The notes under the pieces are model-generated. The model did not search any database, was not told where the DNA came from, and saw nothing but the letters and a program-made list of their open reading frames with translations. A program made the position numbers and the translations under genes. Positions 34,826 through 42,573 of a DNA stretch of 42,802 bases are shown here, piece by piece. Positions within the stretch are counted from its first letter, which is position 1. Every line of letters begins with the position of its first letter. Source of the stretch: Phaeodactylibacter sp. (GTDB lineage: Bacteria > Bacteroidota > Bacteroidia > Chitinophagales > Saprospiraceae); the NCBI GenBank assembly GCA_020436535.1, contig JAGQXQ010000274.1:1-42802 (forward strand), given 5' to 3'.

Positions 34826-35881
34826 ATGAAATTCGAAAACATATTGACAGTTTCTGGCATTGCTGGTGAGCCATTGCTTTATGATGAGAAATGTTACTTT
34901 TTGAAAGCTCCCAATAACCTGATCTGTTATTCTATAAGTAATAGAATTAAAGAATGGCAGCTAAAGTTAAATGAGAAGTTTGTAAAAGGAGGAAATGTTC
35001 CAATGCTATTTTCTTCTGATGAAGACATCTTAGTCAATGGAACAAGGGAGATTGTCCTTGTCAATTCCAAATCTGGGAAAGTTAATTGGATACTAGAAGG
35101 CGGAAATCTTAATGATCATCCGTTCATTTATGATTCAAAAGTTAAAGGGATTTATTTTAAAAGTGTATTTGATTACTTTATTTGTGAGATTGACTTGAAA
35201 AAGAAAAAAATGTCTGAATATGAAATAGAATATTCAGGGGTAGATTTTCAAGGAATAAATGAAGATTCTTTCATTTATTGGGAAGATTCTTGCATTTATT
35301 CGATGCAGTATAAATCAGGAAAAACGAATTGGAAGTTTGATGTTGCTAAGTTGGGGCAATACAAAGAACTTGGAAGTAATCTAATGGATGGAGAGGTAAT
35401 AGGCAATCCTCTACTAATTGATAGTTTGGCAATATTTAATGTCAAAGGATATCACCTTATCGCACTTAACATTGTCAGTGGTGATTTGGCATGGAAATTT
35501 GAAAATCAGAATTTGAATAGTGTAAATAAAATTAGCATTAGAGGTGAGACACTTTTTGCTCTTGGCTTTGATGCATTTTATGAGATAAACCTCTCTACAG
35601 GCACTGCAAAGAAAGAAGTGATTACAAAATCGATCTTCAAAGAGAAAAAAATCACCATGTTGTCAAGGCATTACGTAATCGGTGATCATATCGTATTTTT
35701 GTTTAGCCATCCAAATACTAAGTTAGGTGTCATTCGCCGAGATCCGTTCCAATTAGAAGCTGTTTTTGATTTTAAAGGAACTGTATGGCCCAATAATTTT
35801 TTATATAAAGATGGCGTCTTTGTCGTTCGATCTTTTGAAGGCGATCTTAACTTATTCAAATTAAATGGATTAGAAATCTAA
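34826..35881 (+). CDS. PQQ/WD-like beta-propeller protein, candidate immunity protein
   Basis: A 351-aa protein without signal peptide or membrane segment. Repeated blades have the form NSKSGKVNWILEGG, QYKSGKTNWKFDVA and NIVSGDLAWKFENQ, typical of PQQ-like propeller repeats (xxSGxxxWxF). It is AT-rich like the C-terminal part of the upstream toxin and starts 20 bases after it. A cytoplasmic protein encoded immediately after a nuclease-tipped toxin is a natural immunity candidate. That function is inferred from position, and propellers also serve as general scaffolds. Confidence 0.82.
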   Translation: MKFENILTVSGIAGEPLLYDEKCYFLKAPNNLICYSISNRIKEWQLKLNEKFVKGGNVPMLFSSDEDILVNGTREIVLVNSKSGKVNWILEGGNLNDHPFIYDSKVKGIYFKSVFDYFICEIDLKKKKMSEYEIEYSGVDFQGINEDSFIYWEDSCIYSMQYKSGKTNWKFDVAKLGQYKELGSNLMDGEVIGNPLLIDSLAIFNVKGYHLIALNIVSGDLAWKFENQNLNSVNKISIRGETLFALGFDAFYEINLSTGTAKKEVITKSIFKEKKITMLSRHYVIGDHIVFLFSHPNTKLGVIRRDPFQLEAVFDFKGTVWPNNFLYKDGVFVVRSFEGDLNLFKLNGLEI

Positions 35882-35949
35882 CAATTTTTATAGTTTAGAA
35901 ATGTTTTTCTGGAGCGATGTTCCAAAAGTTTTATCATAACTATTGAACA

Positions 35950-36540
35950 ATGTTTAATTATTCAGGAGTTGGTGATCACTATAAACTGTTTATCCAAGCA
36001 GGGCATCCAAAATTGGATCGAATTAAGGAAAAAGAATTTGTGCAAATGAGAAGTGTTTTCTCTTCACTCTTTTCCATCAACTCAGAATCTGCCTTCCTCT
36101 TCTGGCACGGCATTCCCATCCGCTTCCACTATGCTTACGAATTGTACGCCAACTTCGAAGATCTTTTGAAATGGTGGGAAAAACTAGCCTTCCAATCCAA
36201 AGGGGGCTACGAATTTGTATTAAATACAGATATTTTCCTAACCGAAATAAAATCCCATTGGTTCAAAGGTAATCTCCGGATAGAAAGCGATTGGATGGTT
36301 AAAAGAAGTCATGGGGCATTGGCGGCTATCCTAAATCAAAAAGGACCAATCGATATAAATATATTCGATTTCTTACGAGAATGGAAAGTGATTCTTTATC
36401 AGATCGTCAATTCGATTAAGAAAGCAAGAATAGATATTACGGATGCTCAAGAAAAAGAAAAAATTCAACGTTTGATACGGATCGTTAATAGGATTGAAGG
36501 TCAAGGAGTATTATATACAAAGTCGGGAGATGCAGTTTGA
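35950..36540 (+). CDS. Unrecognised protein, paralogue of the middle of the next gene product
   Basis: A 196-aa, AT-rich gene. Residues ~40-165 (AFLFWHGIPIRFHYAYEL, then IKSHWFKGNLRIESDW) resemble residues ~180-310 of the downstream protein (ALLLWNGVPIKFTYTVDL, then FIQIESHW), so the two share a domain of unknown function. It has no signal peptide or membrane helix. Its last 11 bases overlap the start of the next gene, implying coupling. It sits in the toxin-associated island, so it may be a spare or second immunity gene. The function is not recognised. Confidence 0.75.
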   Translation: MFNYSGVGDHYKLFIQAGHPKLDRIKEKEFVQMRSVFSSLFSINSESAFLFWHGIPIRFHYAYELYANFEDLLKWWEKLAFQSKGGYEFVLNTDIFLTEIKSHWFKGNLRIESDWMVKRSHGALAAILNQKGPIDINIFDFLREWKVILYQIVNSIKKARIDITDAQEKEKIQRLIRIVNRIEGQGVLYTKSGDAV

Positions 36541-37783
36541 GCTTAGACCATATAAGACAATAGGCCCTCTCGTCTTTGGAGATAGCCGTGCGGATGTAAG
36601 GGAATGTTTCGACAATGCGCCAGAGGTTGTTGCTATGGCTGAAGGACGTTTGCCAAATGAGCAATATAAAAGTTCGGGGATTTTCGTGATTTATGACAAA
36701 TATGATCGATTTGCTGCTGCAGAAATCTCCCGCCCTGCTCAACCTACATTTGAGAAAAAAAACCTATTGTCGATCCCCTGGGAAGAATTGATTACTTGGT
36801 TTCGCAAGTTGGATCCGAAACTAGAAGAATCCGAAAAAGACTTTGTTTCTTTTAAACTGGGCATCTCCGCTTTCGCTCCTAATAAAGATAAAAATCCTAA
36901 GGTATTACCCACTTCCATTACCGTTTTTCGCGAAAATTTCTTCTACGTCAAAGACGGTATTCCCGATCCGCAGGATGTGAATAGCTTTCATCTTCATGTG
37001 GCTCATGTGGAGCCAATAGAGCAACAAAATTTAACCTTTGATGGCATAGAACAAGCCTTTCAGACTGCCTTTGCTAAGAATCGAGAATTCGCCTTGTTGC
37101 TTTGGAATGGCGTACCGATAAAATTTACTTACACGGTGGATTTGCCTTTGATGCTGAAAACAGTATTGTCTATGCTTGAGGCTTTGATAGAAAAAGGTAC
37201 CGGTACCCACACCCTCGAGTTTGACTGCCCCGCTTTCACTACCCGATGGGATCTGAAATGGGACGAGAAGTTTATTCAGATCGAAAGCCATTGGGATAAG
37301 GTAGACGGGGGCTACGAGGCTGCTCTGAATGAGGAAGCCGAGGAGATATTTAAATTGCTACTACTCAAAAAAGAATTTGTTTTTGAATGGAAAATGCTCC
37401 TACAACAATGCCGTCAGGCTTTTGAACTTTCAGGAGCTAGTTTAAATCAAGTAATTGACAGGGAATTAATCCGACTATTGAGGAAACTAGAACGACAAAT
37501 TTCCCATTTTGGCAAATTCTATAAAAAACAGGAAAAGCTAATCACTACCCAGGCAGATGATAGAAAAAAGGTTGATTTCCGAAAATTGCCACAGTGGGCT
37601 CAATATATTTTGATTGCCCTCATTCTGGTACTCGTTGTCGTTCCGGCCTATCTACTGAGCAAGGATAAAAACTCCCCATTTTGGATGTTAAAAAACTTGA
37701 GGCCTATTGTCCTATACCTAACACCCTTTTTGCTAATCACTTTCTATTGGATTTACCGCATAAACAAAAGAATAAAATCCTGA
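36530..37783 (+). CDS. Unrecognised membrane-anchored protein, candidate immunity protein
   Basis: A 417-aa protein read from the ATG at 36530 (MQFELRPYKTIGPLVFGDSR); a TTG at 36494 would add 12 residues but would overlap the upstream gene more deeply. The N-terminal ~130 residues form a domain with GPLVFGDSRADVRECF, a pattern seen in small immunity-like proteins. The middle is the domain shared with the upstream 196-aa protein. Two C-terminal membrane helices follow (YILIALILVLVVVPAYLL and PIVLYLTPFLLITFYWIY). With its bulk in the cytoplasm it could intercept a membrane-crossing toxin. That is inference. Confidence 0.78.
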   Translation: MQFELRPYKTIGPLVFGDSRADVRECFDNAPEVVAMAEGRLPNEQYKSSGIFVIYDKYDRFAAAEISRPAQPTFEKKNLLSIPWEELITWFRKLDPKLEESEKDFVSFKLGISAFAPNKDKNPKVLPTSITVFRENFFYVKDGIPDPQDVNSFHLHVAHVEPIEQQNLTFDGIEQAFQTAFAKNREFALLLWNGVPIKFTYTVDLPLMLKTVLSMLEALIEKGTGTHTLEFDCPAFTTRWDLKWDEKFIQIESHWDKVDGGYEAALNEEAEEIFKLLLLKKEFVFEWKMLLQQCRQAFELSGASLNQVIDRELIRLLRKLERQISHFGKFYKKQEKLITTQADDRKKVDFRKLPQWAQYILIALILVLVVVPAYLLSKDKNSPFWMLKNLRPIVLYLTPFLLITFYWIYRINKRIKS

Positions 37784-37910
37784 TTTGAAAATAAATTCAA
37801 TCATTGCAATTTCAATAAAAAAGAATAAAATCCGTACCTTTAAAGGACACCAAAACACCACAAACCCCCAACAGTCATCATCCTAAAACTAAAACAAAAC
37901 CCATAACCCC
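37784..37910 (+). promoter_or_regulatory. AT-rich intergenic leader with possible Bacteroidota promoter
   Basis: This 127-base gap is one of the longest in the window and separates the AT-rich toxin module from the GC-richer parA gene. It contains TACCTTTA (37835-37842), close to the Bacteroidota -7 consensus TAnnTTTG. TTTC lies 21 bases upstream (37810-37813), near the TTTG -33 consensus. Both elements are imperfect. I see no terminator hairpin. Confidence 0.35.
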
Positions 37911-38687
37911 ATGCCCACCATCTCCCTCGCCATACAAAAGGGCGGCTCCGGCAAGACGACCACCGCCATCAACCTGGCCGCGGCGCTGCGGCAGCAGGGC
38001 AAGCGCGTGTTGCTGGTGGATATGGACCCCCAGTCCAACCTGACCCAGGCGCTGGGCGTGCTCGAAGAGCCGGAGCCCAGCATCTACCACCTGCTGCACG
38101 AAGAGGCCGAAGGCAAAGACCCCGACCTGAAGCGCATCATTATGGAAACCAAATCCGGGCTGGAACTCATCCCAGCTTCCCTGGAGCTGGCCAACGCAGA
38201 GGTGGAACTGGTCAATGTCTACGGAAGAGAACAGCTCTTTCAGGAACTGCTGAACCCACTGAAGCAAACCTACGAATACATCTTCATCGACTGCCCCCCT
38301 TCCATTGCCGTACTGACGGTCAACGCCCTCATGGCCAGTGATTTCATTCTTATGCCGCTGCAGGCCGAGTTCCTGCCCCTGAAGGGCGTGCGCAGCTTCC
38401 TGCGGGCCATCGACCCCATCCGGAAAAAGCTCAACAAGAACCTGAAGATCCTCGGCATCGTGCTGACCAAGTACGACTACCGCAAGATCATGCACCGGAA
38501 TGTATTGGAAACCCTGCAGCAGGAATTCGATGGTAAGGTTTTTGATACTTTCATCCGCACGAACATCGCCCTGGCGCAGGCCCAGGAGAACGGCCTGGAT
38601 ATTTTCAGCTACCGCAAGCGCTCCAATGGGGCGGAGGATTACCAGGCCCTGGCGGCAGAGTTCGAGAGAAGAGTGGCCAACAGTTAA
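37911..38687 (+). CDS. ParA/Soj-family ATPase
   Basis: A 258-aa ParA-type P-loop ATPase. It has the deviant Walker A KGGSGKTT (K10-T17), Walker A' LLVDMDPQSNLTQAL, and Walker B FIDCPPSIAVLTVNAL. The family segregates plasmids and chromosomes or positions large complexes through dynamic binding to nucleoid DNA. No ParB partner is visible in the window. It could be an ordinary chromosomal gene caught in the locus, or could help position the eCIS in the cell. The latter is speculation from location. GC returns to the level of the structural genes here. Confidence 0.92.
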   Translation: MPTISLAIQKGGSGKTTTAINLAAALRQQGKRVLLVDMDPQSNLTQALGVLEEPEPSIYHLLHEEAEGKDPDLKRIIMETKSGLELIPASLELANAEVELVNVYGREQLFQELLNPLKQTYEYIFIDCPPSIAVLTVNALMASDFILMPLQAEFLPLKGVRSFLRAIDPIRKKLNKNLKILGIVLTKYDYRKIMHRNVLETLQQEFDGKVFDTFIRTNIALAQAQENGLDIFSYRKRSNGAEDYQALAAEFERRVANS

Positions 38688-38753
38688 GTTGGGAACGTAC
38701 CGAAAGTATACCGAAGAAAACGTTTATATTCCAAACTGCCAAAACCCATCAGT

Positions 38754-40064
38754 ATGCAGTCACAGCAAAAAACAGAATTCCACCTCAAGGGCGCCCATGA
38801 TTTCGACAAGCTTTTTCCGGAGCTTCGGCCACTGTTCGTGGAAGATGAAGACCTGGAAAAACTGGCGCTGAGCATGATCGAAAATGCCCGTTGCCTCGAC
38901 AGTAAAACCATTAGCAACGGCCTGGGCATCTTCGGGCAGTTCCTCGCTCACGATATTACTTTTGAAGTGGGGTCTAAGTTTCGGGGACAAAATACGCCCA
39001 AGTTCTTCAACAACCATCGTTCTTACCAACTAGACCTGGACTCCCTGTACGGCCAGTACACCCAGGATTTCCTCTACAATAAGGACGACCGAAACAAGCT
39101 ACTGCTCGGTATGCTCTGCCAGGACGAATACGGCAATTGCTGGTACGACCTGCAACGCAACTGCCAGGAAAAAGCCATCATCCCCGATGCCCGCAATGAC
39201 GAGAACATTATTGTTTCCCGTATTCAGATGCTCTTCCTTCAGTTCCACAATTGTATGGTGGACATCGTTCGGCAAGATTGCCGGTTTGTCAATGTCTTTG
39301 AAGAGTCGCGCCGCCGGGTCATCTGGCATTATCACTGGCTGATCCTGCATGAGTACCTCAAAAAGATAATGCATCCCGCCATATTTGAAGACATCGTCAA
39401 CAACGGCCCTAAATATTTCCTGGCGCCCTGGTTCCTGCCCCTCGAATTTACCGGAGCTGCATTCCGCACCGGCCATTCTCAGACAAGGCAGCGCAACCGC
39501 ATCAACGAACATGTGGTGAAGGATCTGTTTGAACTCGGTATCTTCGAAAAGATGGAAGATTACGTCGACTGGCACTACCTCTTTGACTTTGGCGATGGAA
39601 AGGTACAACCTGCTAAATTACTCGATTCCAAGATCGAGAAGATATTCCACGACCTGCCCTTCATCAAGTCTTCCGATCCTTTCATGCGCTCCCTGCCTTT
39701 CCGCAACCTCAAACGCGGGGTGATCTACGGTTTGCCGTCCGGCGAGGATGTGGCGCGGCGGATGTGTTTTGAGCCCATAGAAATTACCATCACCCGTAAA
39801 CTTCGCCTCGATGGAACTCCTTTGTGGTATTACATTCTCAAAGAAGCGGAGGTGCATGGTGAAGGGGGTGAACACCTCGGGCCGGTAGGCAGTACCCTGG
39901 CCGGAGAAATTTTCTGGGCCCTCATGGCCAACCATGACGACTCCTACCTTAAAGTACATCCAAAGTGGGTTCCGACGATTGGCAGAGAAGAGGGTAAGTT
40001 CGATTTTGTCGACCTGATCAATTTCGTAGGAGAACCTCAGCCGGCTGCCCAGAGCGCAGATTGA
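38754..40064 (+). CDS. Animal-type haem peroxidase family protein
   Basis: A 436-aa protein of the peroxidase-cyclooxygenase superfamily. The distal-His motif is GQFLAHDITF (H66). The substrate/Arg helix is IPDARNDENIIVSRIQMLFL followed by QFHNCMVD. The proximal-His motif is GAAFRTGHSQTR (H241). The Asp that precedes the distal His in mammalian enzymes is replaced by Ala (LAHD). There is no signal peptide, so it is either cytoplasmic or exported by another route, possibly the injection system. Peroxidases of this type produce reactive oxidants or modify substrates in bacteria, largely uncharacterised. Its presence between ParA and a DUF4157 gene is unexplained. Confidence 0.85.
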   Translation: MQSQQKTEFHLKGAHDFDKLFPELRPLFVEDEDLEKLALSMIENARCLDSKTISNGLGIFGQFLAHDITFEVGSKFRGQNTPKFFNNHRSYQLDLDSLYGQYTQDFLYNKDDRNKLLLGMLCQDEYGNCWYDLQRNCQEKAIIPDARNDENIIVSRIQMLFLQFHNCMVDIVRQDCRFVNVFEESRRRVIWHYHWLILHEYLKKIMHPAIFEDIVNNGPKYFLAPWFLPLEFTGAAFRTGHSQTRQRNRINEHVVKDLFELGIFEKMEDYVDWHYLFDFGDGKVQPAKLLDSKIEKIFHDLPFIKSSDPFMRSLPFRNLKRGVIYGLPSGEDVARRMCFEPIEITITRKLRLDGTPLWYYILKEAEVHGEGGEHLGPVGSTLAGEIFWALMANHDDSYLKVHPKWVPTIGREEGKFDFVDLINFVGEPQPAAQSAD

Positions 40065-40099
40065 AAGCTTGTTTTTAAAAACATTAATTCCGGATTATC

Positions 40100-41194
40100 A
40101 TGAAAAGCAGTAACCGCCGGTCGCGAAGACAAAGGAACCCGAGAAAAAAGGAAAACCGCGAACAGCCTTTTTTTTCCAAAGCGAATGATACCAGTACGGT
40201 ACAAACAAAGAAGGAGGAGGCATTCTTTCAACCCAAGCTGAAGATCGGCCAGCCCGGAGACAGGTATGAAAAGGAAGCAGATAGCATTGCGGAGAATGTG
40301 GTAAACCGAACCGGGAACGGCCCGGCGGTACAGAGAATGGGAGGGGAAGAACTTCAAAGAGTAGCCCTTTCTACTCCCATGGAGGATGAAAAGCTGGGCA
40401 CTGCTGAAGAACGAATGCGTGAAGATCAGGAAATACAGGAGAAACCGGAGGAGGAAGAGATGCAGATGCAGCAGGAGGAAGAAGAAGAAGCTCAGATGCA
40501 AGGGGAGGAGGAGGAAGAGATGCAGATGCAGCAGGAGGAAGAAGAAGAAGCTCAGATGCAAGGAGAGGAGGAAGAGGAGATGCAGATGCAACAGGAGGAA
40601 GAGGAAGAAGCCCGGATGCAAGGGGAGGAGGAAGGAGAGGAGATGCAGATGCAGCAGGGGGAAGAAGAAGAAGCCCAGATGCAAGGAGAGGAGGAAGAGG
40701 AAATGCAGACGAAGGGCGATAAAGACGGCAGCCCCCACGTAGCCAGTCATAAACTCTCCAAGAAAGTAAAAAATGCCAGAGGTAAGGGGCGGCCTATTCC
40801 TGAGCAAACCCGCAAAAAGATGGAAGCTTCTTTTGGCGTCGACCTGAGTTCGGTACGCATTCATACGGGTAAGGAAGCTGAGGAGACGTGTCAGGCGCTG
40901 AATGCCCAGGCCTTTACCATTGGTAAAGACATTTTTTTCAACAACGGAAAGTTTAACCCGGAAAACAGCAGCGGCGAACGGCTGCTGGCCCATGAGCTGA
41001 CGCATGTTATCCAGCAAAAAGGGGAGAACGATCCTTCACTAAGAAAACAGGAGGCCAGCCAGTCGCCGGCGCTCCGTCAAAGTACCAAACCCGGAAAGGG
41101 AAGGGACGGCAACGAACCCAGAGCGCATCGTGCCCGCCGCTCCTGGATCAGGAAACTGCTGGGGCGGTTGGGCTTCGAGCTGGGAAATGAATAG
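40100..41194 (+). CDS. DUF4157 protein with tandem acidic repeats and no toxin domain
   Basis: A 364-aa protein. N-terminus: a basic start, then QPFFSKAND, FFQPKLKIGQPGDRYEKEAD, as in the two toxins. Residues ~117-203 are tandem acidic units (EEEEMQMQQEEEEEAQMQGE). The DUF4157 domain follows (about 235-305) with HELTH at 298-302. The last ~60 residues are basic and end in a possible amphipathic helix (RRSWIRKLLGRLGFEL). It lacks any C-terminal effector domain. It ends 24 bases before the eCIS ATPase gene, so it could be a cargo, a lumen filler or a loading adaptor. The choice among these is inference. Confidence 0.85.
   Translation: MKSSNRRSRRQRNPRKKENREQPFFSKANDTSTVQTKKEEAFFQPKLKIGQPGDRYEKEADSIAENVVNRTGNGPAVQRMGGEELQRVALSTPMEDEKLGTAEERMREDQEIQEKPEEEEMQMQQEEEEEAQMQGEEEEEMQMQQEEEEEAQMQGEEEEEMQMQQEEEEEARMQGEEEGEEMQMQQGEEEEAQMQGEEEEEMQTKGDKDGSPHVASHKLSKKVKNARGKGRPIPEQTRKKMEASFGVDLSSVRIHTGKEAEETCQALNAQAFTIGKDIFFNNGKFNPENSSGERLLAHELTHVIQQKGENDPSLRKQEASQSPALRQSTKPGKGRDGNEPRAHRARRSWIRKLLGRLGFELGNE
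40447..40706 (+). repeat. 60-bp in-frame tandem repeat encoding acidic units
   Basis: About 4.3 copies of a 60-base unit (one copy is 63) lie inside the third DUF4157 gene, built on gaggaggaagagatgcagat and gaagctcagatgcaaggg. Copies are nearly identical at the DNA level, so the array is recent or kept homogeneous by recombination. Each unit is 20 residues, so copy-number changes preserve the frame. Confidence 0.9.
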
Positions 41195-41218
41195 GAACAC
41201 CATCAAGCTGTACATAAC

Positions 41219-42568
41219 ATGACCACCGATACTGTCAAATACGCATCTATCAGGTACGCCCTGCAATATTTGGAGCAAGTCATTGCCCTTCGGCTGAAGG
41301 CGTATTTCTCGAAAAAGAATATAGGAGAGAACCTCATTCCACCTCTCGATTTTTCTCCGAACGGCCAGCGAGATCCGATGGTAGCGTTTATGATCGAGGA
41401 AAGGCTTACCCTGGCGGAAGCGATTTTGCTCTTTACGGCCCTGGCGCCTCATGTGCAGCCTGACTTTTTTGACAGCGCCATCCAGCAGAACCTGCCCAGG
41501 GAAGGTGATTTCCCAAAAATCGGTGGGTTGAGGGGGAAGCAATTTCGAGGATTTTTACCTACCGGGGAGACGATTCTCTTCTTGCTGGCCGGTGATAACC
41601 TCGAACAGCGCTTTGAACTTCAGGACCTTTTCAGCGAAGATCACCTCTTCGCCCGGCGCCGTATCCTCTGGCTGGAAGACCCTCCGGAGGGAGAACCCCG
41701 GATGAGTGGCAAGGTCGTCCTTTCCCAGGAATACCTGGAGCTCTTCACCCGAGGCAAAGTTTCCCGCCCGCGTTTCAGCCTTCGCTTCCCCGCCCAACTG
41801 ATCGAAACGGAAAGAGAATGGGAAGACCTGGTGCTCAACGAAGACACCATGATGCAGATCCGGGAACTGGAATCTTATCTCAAACACGGCAAAACCCTGA
41901 TGGAAGAATGGGGCATGAGCCGCAAGCTTAAACCCGGCTACCGCGTGCTCTTTCATGGCCCGCCCGGTACGGGAAAAACACTGACGGCCAGCTTGCTGGG
42001 GAAATATACGGGCAGAGAGACGTATAAGATAGACCTCTCCATGGTGGTCTCTAAATATATAGGAGAAACGGAAAAAAACCTGGCCAACCTCTTCGCTAAA
42101 GCAGAGAATAAAGAATGGATACTTTTCTTCGATGAGGCCGATGCCCTGTTTGGCAAACGGACCAACGTCAAAGACGCCCACGATAAATATGCGAATCAGG
42201 AGGTATCTTACCTGTTGCAAAGAGTAGAAAATTACAGCGGACTGGTGATCCTGGCGTCTAACCTAAAGAGCAATATCGATGATGCTTTCATTCGGCGATT
42301 CCAGTCAGTGATCCACTTTCCTTTTCCTAAGGCCAGCGAACGGCATCAGATCTGGCAAAGAGCCTTTCCTGATATTGTGGAGTTGGCTTCCGATGTGAAT
42401 TTGGCTCAACTGGCTCAGAAGTACGAGCTCTCTGGTGCGGAAATCATGAATATCGTGCAGTTTTGCTGCCTACATGCCTTGGATCGCGATAGTGAACTCA
42501 TTGAAATGGCCGATATCGCAAAGGGTATTCGTAAGGAGTACCTCAAAGAAGGTAAGATCTCTCATTGA
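41219..42568 (+). CDS. eCIS AAA+ ATPase (Afp15/Pvc15-like)
   Basis: A 449-aa protein with a family-specific N-terminal domain (about 1-220) and an AAA+ core. Walker A is GPPGTGKT (247-254). Walker B is WILFFDEADALFGKRT (D305, E306). Sensor and arginine-finger regions read ILASNLKSNIDDAFIRRFQ. The homologues in Afp and PVC are needed for particle production or effector loading, though the precise step is unclear. It lies at the end of the cluster, downstream of the cargo genes, as is usual. The start ATG at 41219 follows a 24-base gap. Confidence 0.95.
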   Translation: MTTDTVKYASIRYALQYLEQVIALRLKAYFSKKNIGENLIPPLDFSPNGQRDPMVAFMIEERLTLAEAILLFTALAPHVQPDFFDSAIQQNLPREGDFPKIGGLRGKQFRGFLPTGETILFLLAGDNLEQRFELQDLFSEDHLFARRRILWLEDPPEGEPRMSGKVVLSQEYLELFTRGKVSRPRFSLRFPAQLIETEREWEDLVLNEDTMMQIRELESYLKHGKTLMEEWGMSRKLKPGYRVLFHGPPGTGKTLTASLLGKYTGRETYKIDLSMVVSKYIGETEKNLANLFAKAENKEWILFFDEADALFGKRTNVKDAHDKYANQEVSYLLQRVENYSGLVILASNLKSNIDDAFIRRFQSVIHFPFPKASERHQIWQRAFPDIVELASDVNLAQLAQKYELSGAEIMNIVQFCCLHALDRDSELIEMADIAKGIRKEYLKEGKISH

Positions 42569-42573
42569 TCCCC

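Noticed and set aside
35906..35932. Possible terminator hairpin (TGGA...TCCA followed by an A/T run)
   Set aside because: The stem is only about 4 perfect pairs with mismatches beyond, and the flanking sequence is generally AT-rich. Not convincing.
38688..38753. Possible promoter upstream of the peroxidase gene
   Set aside because: TATATTCC is a weak -7 candidate without a properly spaced -33 element.
40447..40706. CRISPR-like regular repeat array
   Set aside because: The units are contiguous 60-base coding repeats with no unique spacers and remain in frame within a DUF4157 gene.
40037..41017. Leu/Phe-rich 326-codon open frame on the - strand resembling a membrane protein
   Set aside because: It is the antisense reading of the Glu/Gln repeat of the third DUF4157 gene. 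The apparent hydrophobicity is a by-product of Glu codons read in reverse.
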